This document shows, one piece after another, positions 24,427 to 32,451 of a DNA stretch of 34,343 nucleotides (positions are counted from its first letter, which is position 1; each line of letters opens with the position of its first letter). Source of the stretch: Bacteroidales bacterium (lineage in GTDB: Bacteria > Bacteroidota > Bacteroidia > Bacteroidales > UBA10428). The position numbers and the translations under genes are program-made. The stretch is taken from the NCBI GenBank assembly GCA_016931575.1, contig JAFGEO010000012.1, positions 1-34,343 of the forward strand. The letters are read 5' to 3'. The notes under the pieces are model-generated. The model saw only the letters and a list, made by a program, of their open reading frames with translations. It did not search any database and was not told the origin of the DNA.

Positions 24427-25431
24427 TTAGAAAATGACAACTTTATCAGAATAAATCTGACCATCAGCAGTCTGAACTGCGATAACATAAGTTCCGTCAG
24501 TTAAGCCAGCGACGCTGATTCCGTTTGCATCAATGTCAGAAACAGATTTAACAAGCTGTCCGGCCATATTTACGACCTGGATCTGCTTAAGGCCTGAAAT
24601 GTTGTCAGAGCCGAATTTGATCATCTGATCGAGGGCGCTGTAGTAGAGCTTGATTTCCTCACCATTCATGGCAGGAATAGCCAGCGTTGAACCGGTGATC
24701 GATACGTTGTCGAATACAACCGTTCCTTCCTGATCGGTGTAGGAAGCGTTGTATAAACCAACCTGCAGTGGAAATGCATCCATATCTTCACGATCTTCAC
24801 TCCAGTACTCCCACCAGGTTTCTCCATCTTCGCTGATAGAACCTGTAACGGTTGAACCAGATTTGCTCAGGCGCATCCAGGGATGTGAAGCGACAGAAAC
24901 TTCATTCTCGTCAGCATCCACAGAGATCCAGTTTTCTTCCGGATCCATCGGAATGTTTCTGAAACCATAGACTGCTCCCCAATTCGGACGGTCAAAAGCC
25001 TGCAGGGCAACAAAGCTGACTGTTTCAGCATCGTCAACACGAACAATAGGTCCAACCATAAGGTAGTCCACGGTATCACCATTTCCGAATGAAGGGAAAG
25101 TACCATCAAAGATCTCAACGGTAATTGAGAAATCAGATCCGGCAGGAACGTTTTTGTAGATCATACAACCGTTGTCGTTATTACCAGCAAAATACGAGTA
25201 AACCGTTGTGAAGGTCAGCGCACCTGAATTGGTTGTAGTGTTCAGGTCCAAAATTTCTGCAACTTCAGCAACCTCAAGGATACCGCCATTTTCCTTGACG
25301 CCATCCCAGATTGTTCCGTCAACTCCGTCAAGGTAGTCGTGAGAAGCGCTGAAATCGTCCGTTATCTGTCCAAATACTGAGAGGCTACCCGCAGCGAACA
25401 AAATCATTAAAAAAGTAAAAGTTTTTTTCAT
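24427..25431 (-). CDS. Secreted DUF1349/LamG-like protein with T9SS sorting domain
   Basis: A 334-residue protein; the Met at 25431 (MKKTFTFLMILFAAGSLSVFGQ) gives a clean signal peptide and is preferred over the ATG at 25443. The body (about 22-245) looks like a concanavalin A-type beta-sandwich of the DUF1349 kind: ITDDFSASHDYLDGVDGTIWDG, then VGPIVRVDDAETVSFVALQAF, SHPWMRLSKSGSTVTGSISEDGETW (shortened) and QVGLYNASYTDQEGTVVFDNVSI. That DF...W...G...D / W-x-R-L / DG-x-W / VGL / FDNV pattern marks a carbohydrate-binding or glycoside-hydrolase-associated fold. A T9SS type A domain (about 255-334) follows. No catalytic residues are recognised. It is transcribed alone between two terminators, with direct repeats upstream that share a block with the susC promoter region, suggesting co-regulation with susCD. 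A surface glycan-binding role is inferred. Confidence 0.8.
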   Translation of the reverse strand: MKKTFTFLMILFAAGSLSVFGQITDDFSASHDYLDGVDGTIWDGVKENGGILEVAEVAEILDLNTTTNSGALTFTTVYSYFAGNNDNGCMIYKNVPAGSDFSITVEIFDGTFPSFGNGDTVDYLMVGPIVRVDDAETVSFVALQAFDRPNWGAVYGFRNIPMDPEENWISVDADENEVSVASHPWMRLSKSGSTVTGSISEDGETWWEYWSEDREDMDAFPLQVGLYNASYTDQEGTVVFDNVSITGSTLAIPAMNGEEIKLYYSALDQMIKFGSDNISGLKQIQVVNMAGQLVKSVSDIDANGISVAGLTDGTYVIAVQTADGQIYSDKVVIF

Positions 25432-25599
25432 AGCTAAGTACATTTAAAAGTTAGAAATAGTCTTTAATCCCGATTAGATCTTATTATGAGTCCGGCAGTA
25501 ATTCCTGACCCGGCACATCACTTCTATGGTCTGGACATTCTGCATACTACAATATTAACCGGAATAGCCTCAAAAATCGTGTTGATACAATTCTTTAAG

Positions 25600-25655
25600 T
25601 ATGAAATGGCTGTCAGTAATTGGAGTTTTAATTCAAAAAGTTGGAGTTTTTATTC
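25600..25655 (-). promoter_or_regulatory. Candidate operator: 21-bp-spaced direct repeats plus block shared with susC
   Basis: TTGGAGTTTTAATTC (25620-25634) and TTGGAGTTTTTATTC (25641-25655) are direct repeats differing at one base and spaced 21 bp start to start, about two helical turns. The adjoining 22 bp (25600-25621) match 18 of 22 bases of 30801-30822 upstream of susC, in the same orientation relative to the gene. The site lies about 170-225 bp before the start codon at 25431. Confidence 0.5.
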
Positions 25656-25961
25656 AGGGATACTATCGTATAATGATTTATCTAATTGATTTTCTTTTAT
25701 TTATCATCACAATCCTTATCTACCTGTGGAGACAGGACAAAGTGATTGAATCGTGGGTGTTAAATACATGGTAAGAGGTTATTATAAATACAAGATACCA
25801 CCGACCTGGAGAGGGTCACCGACTTTTCATGGCAGTCAGGCATATCATGTGCCGCAACTACTGTCATGCAAAAGCGCGAAATGATAAGAGACGAAGACCT
25901 TCATTGTAGCTGTCTGCTGCTGGCAGGTCGCTGTTTCCCATGCCCTTTCAGGGTATTTAAT

Positions 25962-25994
25962 AAAAAAAGGGGCCGTCTCCTGTGAGACAGCCCC
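25962..25994 (-). terminator. Rho-independent terminator of the susCD operon
   Basis: On the minus strand GGGGC-T-GTCTC (25994-25984) pairs with GAGAC-G-GCCCC (25979-25969) with one internal mismatch, a tetraloop ACAG, and then a seven-T run (25968-25962). It lies about 40 bp after the SusD stop. Confidence 0.92.
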
Positions 25995-26034
25995 TGATTA
26001 CCTATTTAACCTAATATGAAGTATCTGTGATATC

Positions 26035-27678
26035 CTAGTAACCCGGGTTTTGTACCAGGTTTGAGTTTGTCTGCAATGCGGTTTCAGGAATCGGGAAAAT
26101 GGTTCTGAAATCACCATTTGGCACGTGGGAGAGCCACTTTTTAGTAGTGAATACACCAAATCGGATCAGATCCTGACGACGGCGGGCTTCTGCAGCGAAC
26201 TCCCATCCCAGTTCATCCAGGAAACGTCCATACTGAATGTCGGCTCCACCTTCCGGACTGGCTTCCAGAACACCTTCGGTAACGTTGCCATACTCATAGC
26301 TACTTCCAGCTTGTAGTTCAGCTCCGGTAACCTCTGCATCAGCAGGATCATCGAAAGCACGCAGACGGACCTCGGTAACGAGTGTTGCAGCACCATCGGC
26401 ATCACCTGTGCGAAGCAGCGCTTCAGCCTTCATCATCAGTATGTCGGCATAGCGGAACCATACCCAGTCGTTTTCGAGGCGACCGAATTTTGTACCCACG
26501 GCAATTTCATATTTACCGATCCGGTAACCTTCTTCTTCATAGGTATCCTCGATTCCTTGCAGGATGTTGGTGTAGTTCAGCTGTTCGCTGGTTCTGGCAT
26601 CGTCCATGGAAAGATATACGGTATCCCCGTTCAAAGCAAACTGGGGCCCCATGATCCAGGTTGCTGCCAGCCTGTCATCATTCGGATGATACGTATTGAT
26701 AAACTGAGGAATGGCACAGTTTCCACCCCAGGGCTGTACTTCCAGGTCGTAGGTAGCCTGGCTGCCGGGGTGAAGCGTCTTATTCAACAGGTGGAACCAT
26801 CCATAATCTTCAAATGGGTCAGATTTGGATGCAAAAGGAACGGCAAAGATGATTTCAACGGATGATTCATTATTCGTCTTGAAGGTATTCCTGACATCAG
26901 GTTCGAGACTATACAGGTTGCTTGTAATCACTGCATCACATTCCTCAATGCACTTAGCCCACTGGGCTGTACCGGTGTATACCTCAGCATTCTGATAGAC
27001 TTTTGCCAACAGCGTGTGAGCAGCCCACTGGTTGAAACGACCGTAGGTTTCTACGTTGTTTTCTGCCGGCAGGTTCTCCATGTTATCGTTAATTTCCTGT
27101 ATTACGAAGTTGTATACTTCCTGGCGGGTGCTCTGTTCAGGCAGAAAATCTTCAGGAACATCATACTGCGTTGTTACCGGTACGTTACCAAAGTTATCCA
27201 GAAGGATGTAGTAGTAAAATGCCCGAACGACTTTTAGCTCAGCCAAAGTTTTTACCGCATCATCCGGATCCATTGGAAGGTTTCCTGATTCAATCTGGTA
27301 CAAGGCACGGTTACAATGGTTAATCCCTGTGTAGCAGCGATTCCAGAGCGCTGATGAATGACTTTGTTCGCTATTCCAGATGTGCTCATGCATGGCACGG
27401 TAAACACCGCCGTCAACCCATCCATTGGGCCTTTCAGGGGTAACAATAATGTCCGAACATTCCTCCTGGGTGTCAAACATACCATGCCAGTAAAACAGAA
27501 CCTCTCTCAGGTTAGTATAGGCGGGTCCGGTAATGGCAACAGCATCCTCCGGGGTAGGAATAAATTCCTCTGAAAGCAGATCGTGGTATACTACTTCCGA
27601 TGTGTCGGTACAAGCATTAAGCAGGAAGAGTGTACCGATCAGTGCAATGTTAAATATTCGTATGATAGTCTTTTTCAT
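26035..27678 (-). CDS. susD-like: SusD/RagB family nutrient-binding outer membrane lipoprotein
   Basis: A 547-residue lipoprotein (signal FNIALIGTLFLLNAC, lipidated Cys23) of the SusD/RagB family, the surface lid that binds glycan over its SusC porin. Family features: N-terminal TPR-like helices with the typical ALYQIES and AELKVVRAFYYYILLDNFGNVPV (shortened here) segment, and the C-terminal RRQDLIRFGVF followed by FPIPETALQTNSNLVQNPGY, the canonical SusD end. The gene starts 19 bp after susC on the same strand and is closed by a strong terminator, so the two form a complete bicistron with no enzyme gene in the transcript. The ligand cannot be told from sequence; the genetic neighbourhood (two beta-L-arabinofuranosidases) suggests arabinose-containing oligosaccharides or glycopeptides, which is inference. 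Confidence 0.95.
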   Translation of the reverse strand: MKKTIIRIFNIALIGTLFLLNACTDTSEVVYHDLLSEEFIPTPEDAVAITGPAYTNLREVLFYWHGMFDTQEECSDIIVTPERPNGWVDGGVYRAMHEHIWNSEQSHSSALWNRCYTGINHCNRALYQIESGNLPMDPDDAVKTLAELKVVRAFYYYILLDNFGNVPVTTQYDVPEDFLPEQSTRQEVYNFVIQEINDNMENLPAENNVETYGRFNQWAAHTLLAKVYQNAEVYTGTAQWAKCIEECDAVITSNLYSLEPDVRNTFKTNNESSVEIIFAVPFASKSDPFEDYGWFHLLNKTLHPGSQATYDLEVQPWGGNCAIPQFINTYHPNDDRLAATWIMGPQFALNGDTVYLSMDDARTSEQLNYTNILQGIEDTYEEEGYRIGKYEIAVGTKFGRLENDWVWFRYADILMMKAEALLRTGDADGAATLVTEVRLRAFDDPADAEVTGAELQAGSSYEYGNVTEGVLEASPEGGADIQYGRFLDELGWEFAAEARRRQDLIRFGVFTTKKWLSHVPNGDFRTIFPIPETALQTNSNLVQNPGY

Positions 27679-27697
27679 GATCGTTATTTTTTATCGC

Positions 27698-30673
27698 TTA
27701 AAACTTGACATTTAAACCCACCGTAAACGTTCGTGTGGTTGGATACTTATCGCGGTTATCATTTCCGGGAGCCAGGATAGATCCATCTTCCAGAGAAACT
27801 TCCGGATCCATACCGGTATAGTTGGTAAAGGTGTACAGGTTCTGGGTAGAAACATATACCCTAAGCGATTTCATGTTTTCAGTATTCTTTGGCGTAAACG
27901 TGTAGCCAAGGGTCACATTGTCAATTTTAACGTAATCACCGTCTTCAATATAGTAACTTACGTATGACTGCGGACTGCTCAGCGTATCCTTACCGTATAC
28001 CAGGTGGTGAGCCGTTTCAAGCATATTATAAGAGATGGTAGGATTTTCGTAGAACATACGCTGGAAGTTCAGGATCTGGAACCCGAAAGCGCCACGGATA
28101 CCCACTGACAGATCAAAGTCCATGAACCTGACGGTATTGTTCCATCCGGCATAGAATTTCGGAATTCCGTTACCGAGTACCATCTTATCCTCAGGAGCTG
28201 CTGAAGTATAGCGGACAGTATCCCCTTCGGGAGTCAACACAAGGAAGCGTCCCCGGTCATCGATATCCACCGACTGATAGCCCCAGAAATTACCGATCTG
28301 CTCGCCCACATAGACACGGTGTGTCCCTTGCTGAATGGGGTCTCCGGTATAACCGGCATCTAGGTAATCGTAATCAAGTTCGAATCCATAGCCCTGAAGC
28401 GCAACCAGCTTATTCTTGTTTGAAGAAAAGTTAATGGCTGAGGTCCAGGTAAGATTCTTTGTCTGTACCGGAACGAGTGTCAGTAATGCCTCGATGCCCT
28501 TGTTCTCCATTGAAGCAGCATTTGCCAGGATGCTTGAATATAGGTAAGGAGGTACAGACACCGGATAGTTGTATAGAAGATCTTCTGATCTACGTATATA
28601 GTAATCAACCGTACCGGAAACCCGTCCTCTCAGGAAGGCAAAATCCAGACCAATGTTGGTTTCTTTCTTCTTTTCCCATCGAAGATCGGGGTTAGGGTTA
28701 CTTCCAGGAACAATGGTCGGAACCCACTCTCCGTTATAATATATATATGAGCTATAATTCAACAATGTCAATGACTGATACGGATTGCTCGGAATGATAC
28801 CTGTTACCCCATAACCGGCACGCAGTTTCAGGTCGGTAACAAAATCGATGTTTTCCATGAAGGATTCCTGGCTGATCCTCCAACCCGCCTGAATGGACGG
28901 AAAATTACCCCATTGGTAGTTTTCTCCGAATTTGGAAGACCCCTCGCGGCGCATACTGGCAGTGAGGAGGTATTTTCCATCGTAACTATAATTGATCCTT
29001 CCGAAAAATCCTATCAGGAGTGACATATTTTTATTACTGCTCATGTCAGCCGCTCCATCTGGCAGAGCTGTTCCGCTTCCCAGATTATTATACAGATAAG
29101 CATCTGTCGGGAAATACTTGTTATAGGCCCAGAAAGTTTCCCAGGTATTGTACTCATAGCTGTATCCTCCAACGATGCTGATGCGGTGGGCACCAAAAGA
29201 TTTTGAATAATCTCCGGTAAGTTCAAGCAGCTTGTTCTCGCTGGCGTCAGCAGATTTTTGAGCCTGACCACCCTGTCCATCACGTGTATTGGAAATATGG
29301 TTGAAGGTCTCAGCCCTTGCCCATACCTGGTTGTAGATCTGACGGGAGAGTAAAAGGTTGATCTTAAGTTCCCGGATTGGGGTCAGCGTTACATTTCCAT
29401 ATACCCTTGAGTGTAATCCTTTGGTTCCTCCGAAAGTTTCCTCCAGAAGGGCTACCGGGTTCTCATACTGGAACTTATCCACCTCGTACCAGCTTCCATC
29501 CTCGTTGGTGAGAGGCTCAGTGGGGTTATGGATCATTGCCTGTCGATAAGCCCAGTTGATATCGGCTACAGGACTGGTATTCCTGCTGGTATACGTTCCG
29601 ATATTAACAGAAAGTATGTCTTTCCAGATCTCCTGGGTAACATCTACCCTTGTCTTGAAAGTTTCAAGGTAGGAGTTATTGAAAATACCATCTGCTTTGG
29701 TGTAGTTTACGCTGGCCACATAGGCTGTTTTTTTGCTGCCGCCCTGGATAGAAAGACTGTGCATCTGACTGAAAGGATTGTGGGTGATGGCATCCAACCA
29801 GTCTGTTGCATACCCCAGGTCGCTGAAGTTGTCAACGCCGGCCGCAGCCAGTCGCCGATAATCTTCCACACCATAGAAAGGTGCGGTTTCATACATGCGC
29901 TGTGTACTGACATAGGCATTGTATTCTGCAGACATCTCCATGTTCTTGGTGCCTTTTTTCGTGGTGATAATGATCACACCGTTGGTACCGCGTGTTCCAT
30001 AAATTGCGGCTGCGGAACCATCCTTCAGGATGTCGATGGTTTCAATATCTTCCACAGCTACCATATCCAGACTACCGGGAATTCCGTCAACGATCACCAT
30101 GGGTGAGTACCCGGATTGAAGGGAGGAAATACCCCTTAACATGATCTGAACACCGTCCAGCGGGTTACCGGAGGGGTTATGAACGGCCAGACCGGCGACT
30201 TTTCCCTGCAGCAGCTGACCGGCATCCTTCACCTGACCGGTGACAAATTCGTCAGAACTAACAGAGGTAATGGCACTGGTCACATCGCTTTTGCGCTGGG
30301 TACCGTATCCGATGACGACCACCTCATCCAATCCTACGAGGTCGGGAGCCATCGCGAGATCCAGTACAGACATCCCTGCGGTGACTTCCACCTCCTCGGA
30401 GAGGTAGCCGATAAAGCTGATTTGCAGGATATCCCCTGCTTCAGCCTGAAGAGCGAAAATTCCCTCGGAATCCGTAATGGTCCCGTTGGAAGTTCCTTTA
30501 ACAAAAATCGTTACTCCGGCCATTGCATCGCCATTTTCATCGGTGACGGTTCCCCGAATTTCGGATTGCGAAAAGCCGGCTTGAGAGAGTGCAAGAGAAA
30601 AGATCAGTACAGCGACTATTTTCCTAATCACTTTCCTCTCATAATAAGAGCATTTTTTAATGATTGATTCCAT
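27698..30673 (-). CDS. susC-like: SusC/RagA TonB-dependent outer membrane transporter
   Basis: A 991-residue TonB-dependent transporter of the SusC/RagA family. Order: short basic N-terminal extension and signal peptide (IVAVLIFSLALSQAGFSQ); carboxypeptidase-regulatory-like domain (about 37-115; IRGTVTDENGDAMAGVTIFV); TonB-box-like region and the SusC signature LDEVVVIGYGTQRKSDVTSAI (cut at 20: LDEVVVIGYGTQRKSDVTSA); plug (about 125-240; LQGKVAGLAV, ILKDGSAAAIYGTRGTNGV); then the 22-strand beta-barrel ending in TFTVGLNVKF with the terminal aromatic residue. It forms the channel that takes up oligomers captured by SusD, driven by TonB/ExbBD. No STN (anti-sigma-linked) domain is present, so it should not signal through an ECF sigma/anti-sigma pair; control by the HTCS is more likely. 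The gene has a 476-bp upstream region with candidate operators. Confidence 0.96.
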   Translation of the reverse strand: MESIIKKCSYYERKVIRKIVAVLIFSLALSQAGFSQSEIRGTVTDENGDAMAGVTIFVKGTSNGTITDSEGIFALQAEAGDILQISFIGYLSEEVEVTAGMSVLDLAMAPDLVGLDEVVVIGYGTQRKSDVTSAITSVSSDEFVTGQVKDAGQLLQGKVAGLAVHNPSGNPLDGVQIMLRGISSLQSGYSPMVIVDGIPGSLDMVAVEDIETIDILKDGSAAAIYGTRGTNGVIIITTKKGTKNMEMSAEYNAYVSTQRMYETAPFYGVEDYRRLAAAGVDNFSDLGYATDWLDAITHNPFSQMHSLSIQGGSKKTAYVASVNYTKADGIFNNSYLETFKTRVDVTQEIWKDILSVNIGTYTSRNTSPVADINWAYRQAMIHNPTEPLTNEDGSWYEVDKFQYENPVALLEETFGGTKGLHSRVYGNVTLTPIRELKINLLLSRQIYNQVWARAETFNHISNTRDGQGGQAQKSADASENKLLELTGDYSKSFGAHRISIVGGYSYEYNTWETFWAYNKYFPTDAYLYNNLGSGTALPDGAADMSSNKNMSLLIGFFGRINYSYDGKYLLTASMRREGSSKFGENYQWGNFPSIQAGWRISQESFMENIDFVTDLKLRAGYGVTGIIPSNPYQSLTLLNYSSYIYYNGEWVPTIVPGSNPNPDLRWEKKKETNIGLDFAFLRGRVSGTVDYYIRRSEDLLYNYPVSVPPYLYSSILANAASMENKGIEALLTLVPVQTKNLTWTSAINFSSNKNKLVALQGYGFELDYDYLDAGYTGDPIQQGTHRVYVGEQIGNFWGYQSVDIDDRGRFLVLTPEGDTVRYTSAAPEDKMVLGNGIPKFYAGWNNTVRFMDFDLSVGIRGAFGFQILNFQRMFYENPTISYNMLETAHHLVYGKDTLSSPQSYVSYYIEDGDYVKIDNVTLGYTFTPKNTENMKSLRVYVSTQNLYTFTNYTGMDPEVSLEDGSILAPGNDNRDKYPTTRTFTVGLNVKF

Positions 30674-31149
30674 AGATAAAAAGGTTTGTTTATAAGCAAT
30701 AGTTAGGTTAGCTCAGTATTGGCCCCGATTTTGATCCATTAAGGCCCATACAATAATAGGTAATTGTACCTACTTAAGAGTGGCAGTTATATTCTTACAA
30801 TATAAAATGGTCGTCAGTTATTGTATTATTTTGTCAGTTACTTAGAAAATCCATTCAGAAAATTACTGAAAAACACCTGGGACGGCAAGCTTCACCAGAG
30901 CGGATGATTTCGGGAAATCCCCTCTATACCACTGTTTTCCTGATATTTAGTCATTTACCTGCCACAAGTATAAGATACCCTAAAGGAGCAGATCCAACCA
31001 GTTGGTAAAGCAACTTTTTTGTCTTCAAAAACAAATATTCTGACAAATACTTTCTACTTTCATATTTCGGTCAGACTCGTCAAGCTGTTTTAAAAAACAG
31101 CCAGGCCTTATTATCGTAAAAGTTCCATCGACATTAACTATATATACCC
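30674..31149. other. 476-bp divergent intergenic region between susC and M24 peptidase
   Basis: This gene-free, AT-rich stretch carries the control regions of two divergent genes. The susC-proximal part has a 16-bp palindrome (30757-30772) and three repeats of GKCAGTTA (30782, 30813, 30833). The part near 31150 has the T-rich runs TACTTTCTACTTTC (31048-31061) that loosely resemble a -7 region, but I see no convincing consensus promoter for either gene. Confidence 0.55.
30757..30840 (-). promoter_or_regulatory. Candidate susC operator: palindrome and helically phased repeats
   Basis: TAGGTA-ATTG-TACCTA (30757-30772) is a perfect 6-bp-arm palindrome. Beyond it, GGCAGTTA (30782), GTCAGTTA (30813) and GTCAGTTA (30833) are direct repeats with offsets of 31 and 20 bp, about three and two helical turns, so all lie on one face of the DNA. 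The middle copy sits in the 22-bp block (30801-30822) shared with the region upstream of the gene at 25431. HTCS AraC domains and LytTR proteins both bind direct repeats, so either could be the reader. Confidence 0.5.
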
Positions 31150-32223
31150 ATGGAAAGAATAAAGCAATTTCTTAAAAAAATGTCCGCATCAGGATACGAT
31201 GCTTTCCTGGCTGTGAAACCGGAAAACGTCAGCTACCTCACCCATTTCACCGGCGATTCATCGCACCTGATGGTTTCGGAAACCGGCACCTTCCTGCTGA
31301 CCGATGGGAGGTACTCCGAACAAGCCCGCATGGAGTGCCCGGCAGGGGTCGAAGTGCTGGAATGGCTGGATAACGAAAGGTATGGCGTGAAAACCTATGC
31401 CTATGTCCTGCAGAAGATGAATGCCGCAAAACTTGGCTTCGAATCGAACGTTCTGAGTTATGCCGACTACCTTAAACTCAGCGCCGGACTCACCGATGCC
31501 AGTCTGATCGCGACCACCGATGTCATCGATGAGCTCAGAATGATCAAAGATGATGACGAGATCGCTTTTCTGAGGAAGGCCTGCCAGATCTCCGATGCCG
31601 CCCTTCAGGCCCTTATCCCCTCAATTAAGCCAGGCGTTTCTGAACTGGAGCTCACTGCCACACTGGAATATCAGCTAAGGATGCAGGGTGCCGAGGATAT
31701 TTCCTTTGCCACCATCGTCCTTTCGGGAAGCAAAACCTCCCTCCTGCATGGCCACCCGGGAACAAAAAAACTGGAAAACGGGGAATTCCTGCTCTTCGAT
31801 TTCGGGGCCCTCTATAAAGGATACCATGCAGATATCAGCAGGACCCTGGTGGTGGGCAAAGCTTCCGACAGGCATAAACAAGTCTATGCCATGATCAGGG
31901 AAGCCCAGGAAAAAGCCGTCTTCTCCATCCGGGACGGTGTTGTGGGAAATACCCCCGATGCTGTGGTTCGTGAAACCCTGTCAGAGGAATACCTCCCTTA
32001 CTATTATCCGGGTATGGGCCATGGTGTAGGCCTCGAGATCCACGAGCAACCCTTCATTAAAAAAGGTTGTGATACAGTTTTTAAAACAGGCATGGTGGTA
32101 ACCGTTGAACCCGGAGTGTATATTCCCGGCTGGGGCGGACTTCGGATTGAGGATACGATCCTGGTTCGTGACGGGGAGCCGGAGCTGTTGACGAATTTTC
32201 CGAAGGAATTGATGGAGGTTTAG
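31150..32223 (+). CDS. M24B Xaa-Pro aminopeptidase/dipeptidase, short form
   Basis: A 357-residue cytoplasmic peptidase without signal peptide. The N-terminal creatinase-like domain (1-~130; YDAFLAVKPENVSYLTHFTG, FLLTDGRY) precedes the pita-bread catalytic domain with all five metal ligands: Asp217 (LLFDFGA), Asp228 (YHADISRT), His291 (GMGHGVGLEIHE), Glu320 (VTVEPGVYI) and Glu334 (LRIEDTIL). Length and order match the PepP/PepQ-like short M24B enzymes that remove the residue before proline from peptides or split Xaa-Pro dipeptides; which of these applies cannot be read from sequence. It is divergent from susC across a 476-bp gap and is the second M24B protein of the window, which would suit a diet of proline-rich peptides. 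It is also common as a housekeeping gene, so the link is uncertain. Confidence 0.92.
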   Translation: MERIKQFLKKMSASGYDAFLAVKPENVSYLTHFTGDSSHLMVSETGTFLLTDGRYSEQARMECPAGVEVLEWLDNERYGVKTYAYVLQKMNAAKLGFESNVLSYADYLKLSAGLTDASLIATTDVIDELRMIKDDDEIAFLRKACQISDAALQALIPSIKPGVSELELTATLEYQLRMQGAEDISFATIVLSGSKTSLLHGHPGTKKLENGEFLLFDFGALYKGYHADISRTLVVGKASDRHKQVYAMIREAQEKAVFSIRDGVVGNTPDAVVRETLSEEYLPYYYPGMGHGVGLEIHEQPFIKKGCDTVFKTGMVVTVEPGVYIPGWGGLRIEDTILVRDGEPELLTNFPKELMEV

Positions 32224-32404
32224 GGGTTGATGAGGCGAAAAAGGTAAAAGGCAGAGGGCAAAAAGGTGTCATTGCCTAAATAGTGTTGACCGTTCTCTTG
32301 TAGTAAGTATATTGGAATATCGAAAGCGCTTCATTATCAGTTCATATATTATCTGAGATTGCACCATCCATTAATCTCATATAGAAATTCCCATCTTTTA
32401 TTAG

Positions 32405-32413
32405 TTACTTTGC
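32405..32413 (+). promoter_or_regulatory. Candidate -7 box of the methyltransferase gene
   Basis: TTACTTTGC resembles the Bacteroidota -7 element TAnnTTTGC with one mismatch, about 40 bp before the chosen start at 32452. No clear -33 box is seen. If real it supports 32452 over the ATG at 32359, which lies upstream of it. Confidence 0.4.
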
Positions 32414-32451
32414 GCAAATTTGATTCAAGTATCTCTATAAAATACCACTGT

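Larger units (their letters stand above)
25432..26034. other. 603-bp intergenic region: susD terminator and upstream region of DUF1349-like gene
   Basis: No credible gene was found. From high to low coordinates it holds the SusD terminator (25962-25994), an undistinguished stretch with a small CCCT-ttc-AGGG stem near 25944, and the probable regulatory region of the gene starting at 25431, including two 15-bp direct repeats (25620-25655) and the block shared with susC (25600-25621). Confidence 0.6.

Noticed and set aside
32359-32451. Upstream start for the methyltransferase at 32359
   Set aside because: The extra 31 codons have no domain similarity and overlap a likely promoter box; the start at 32452 gives the expected N-terminus.
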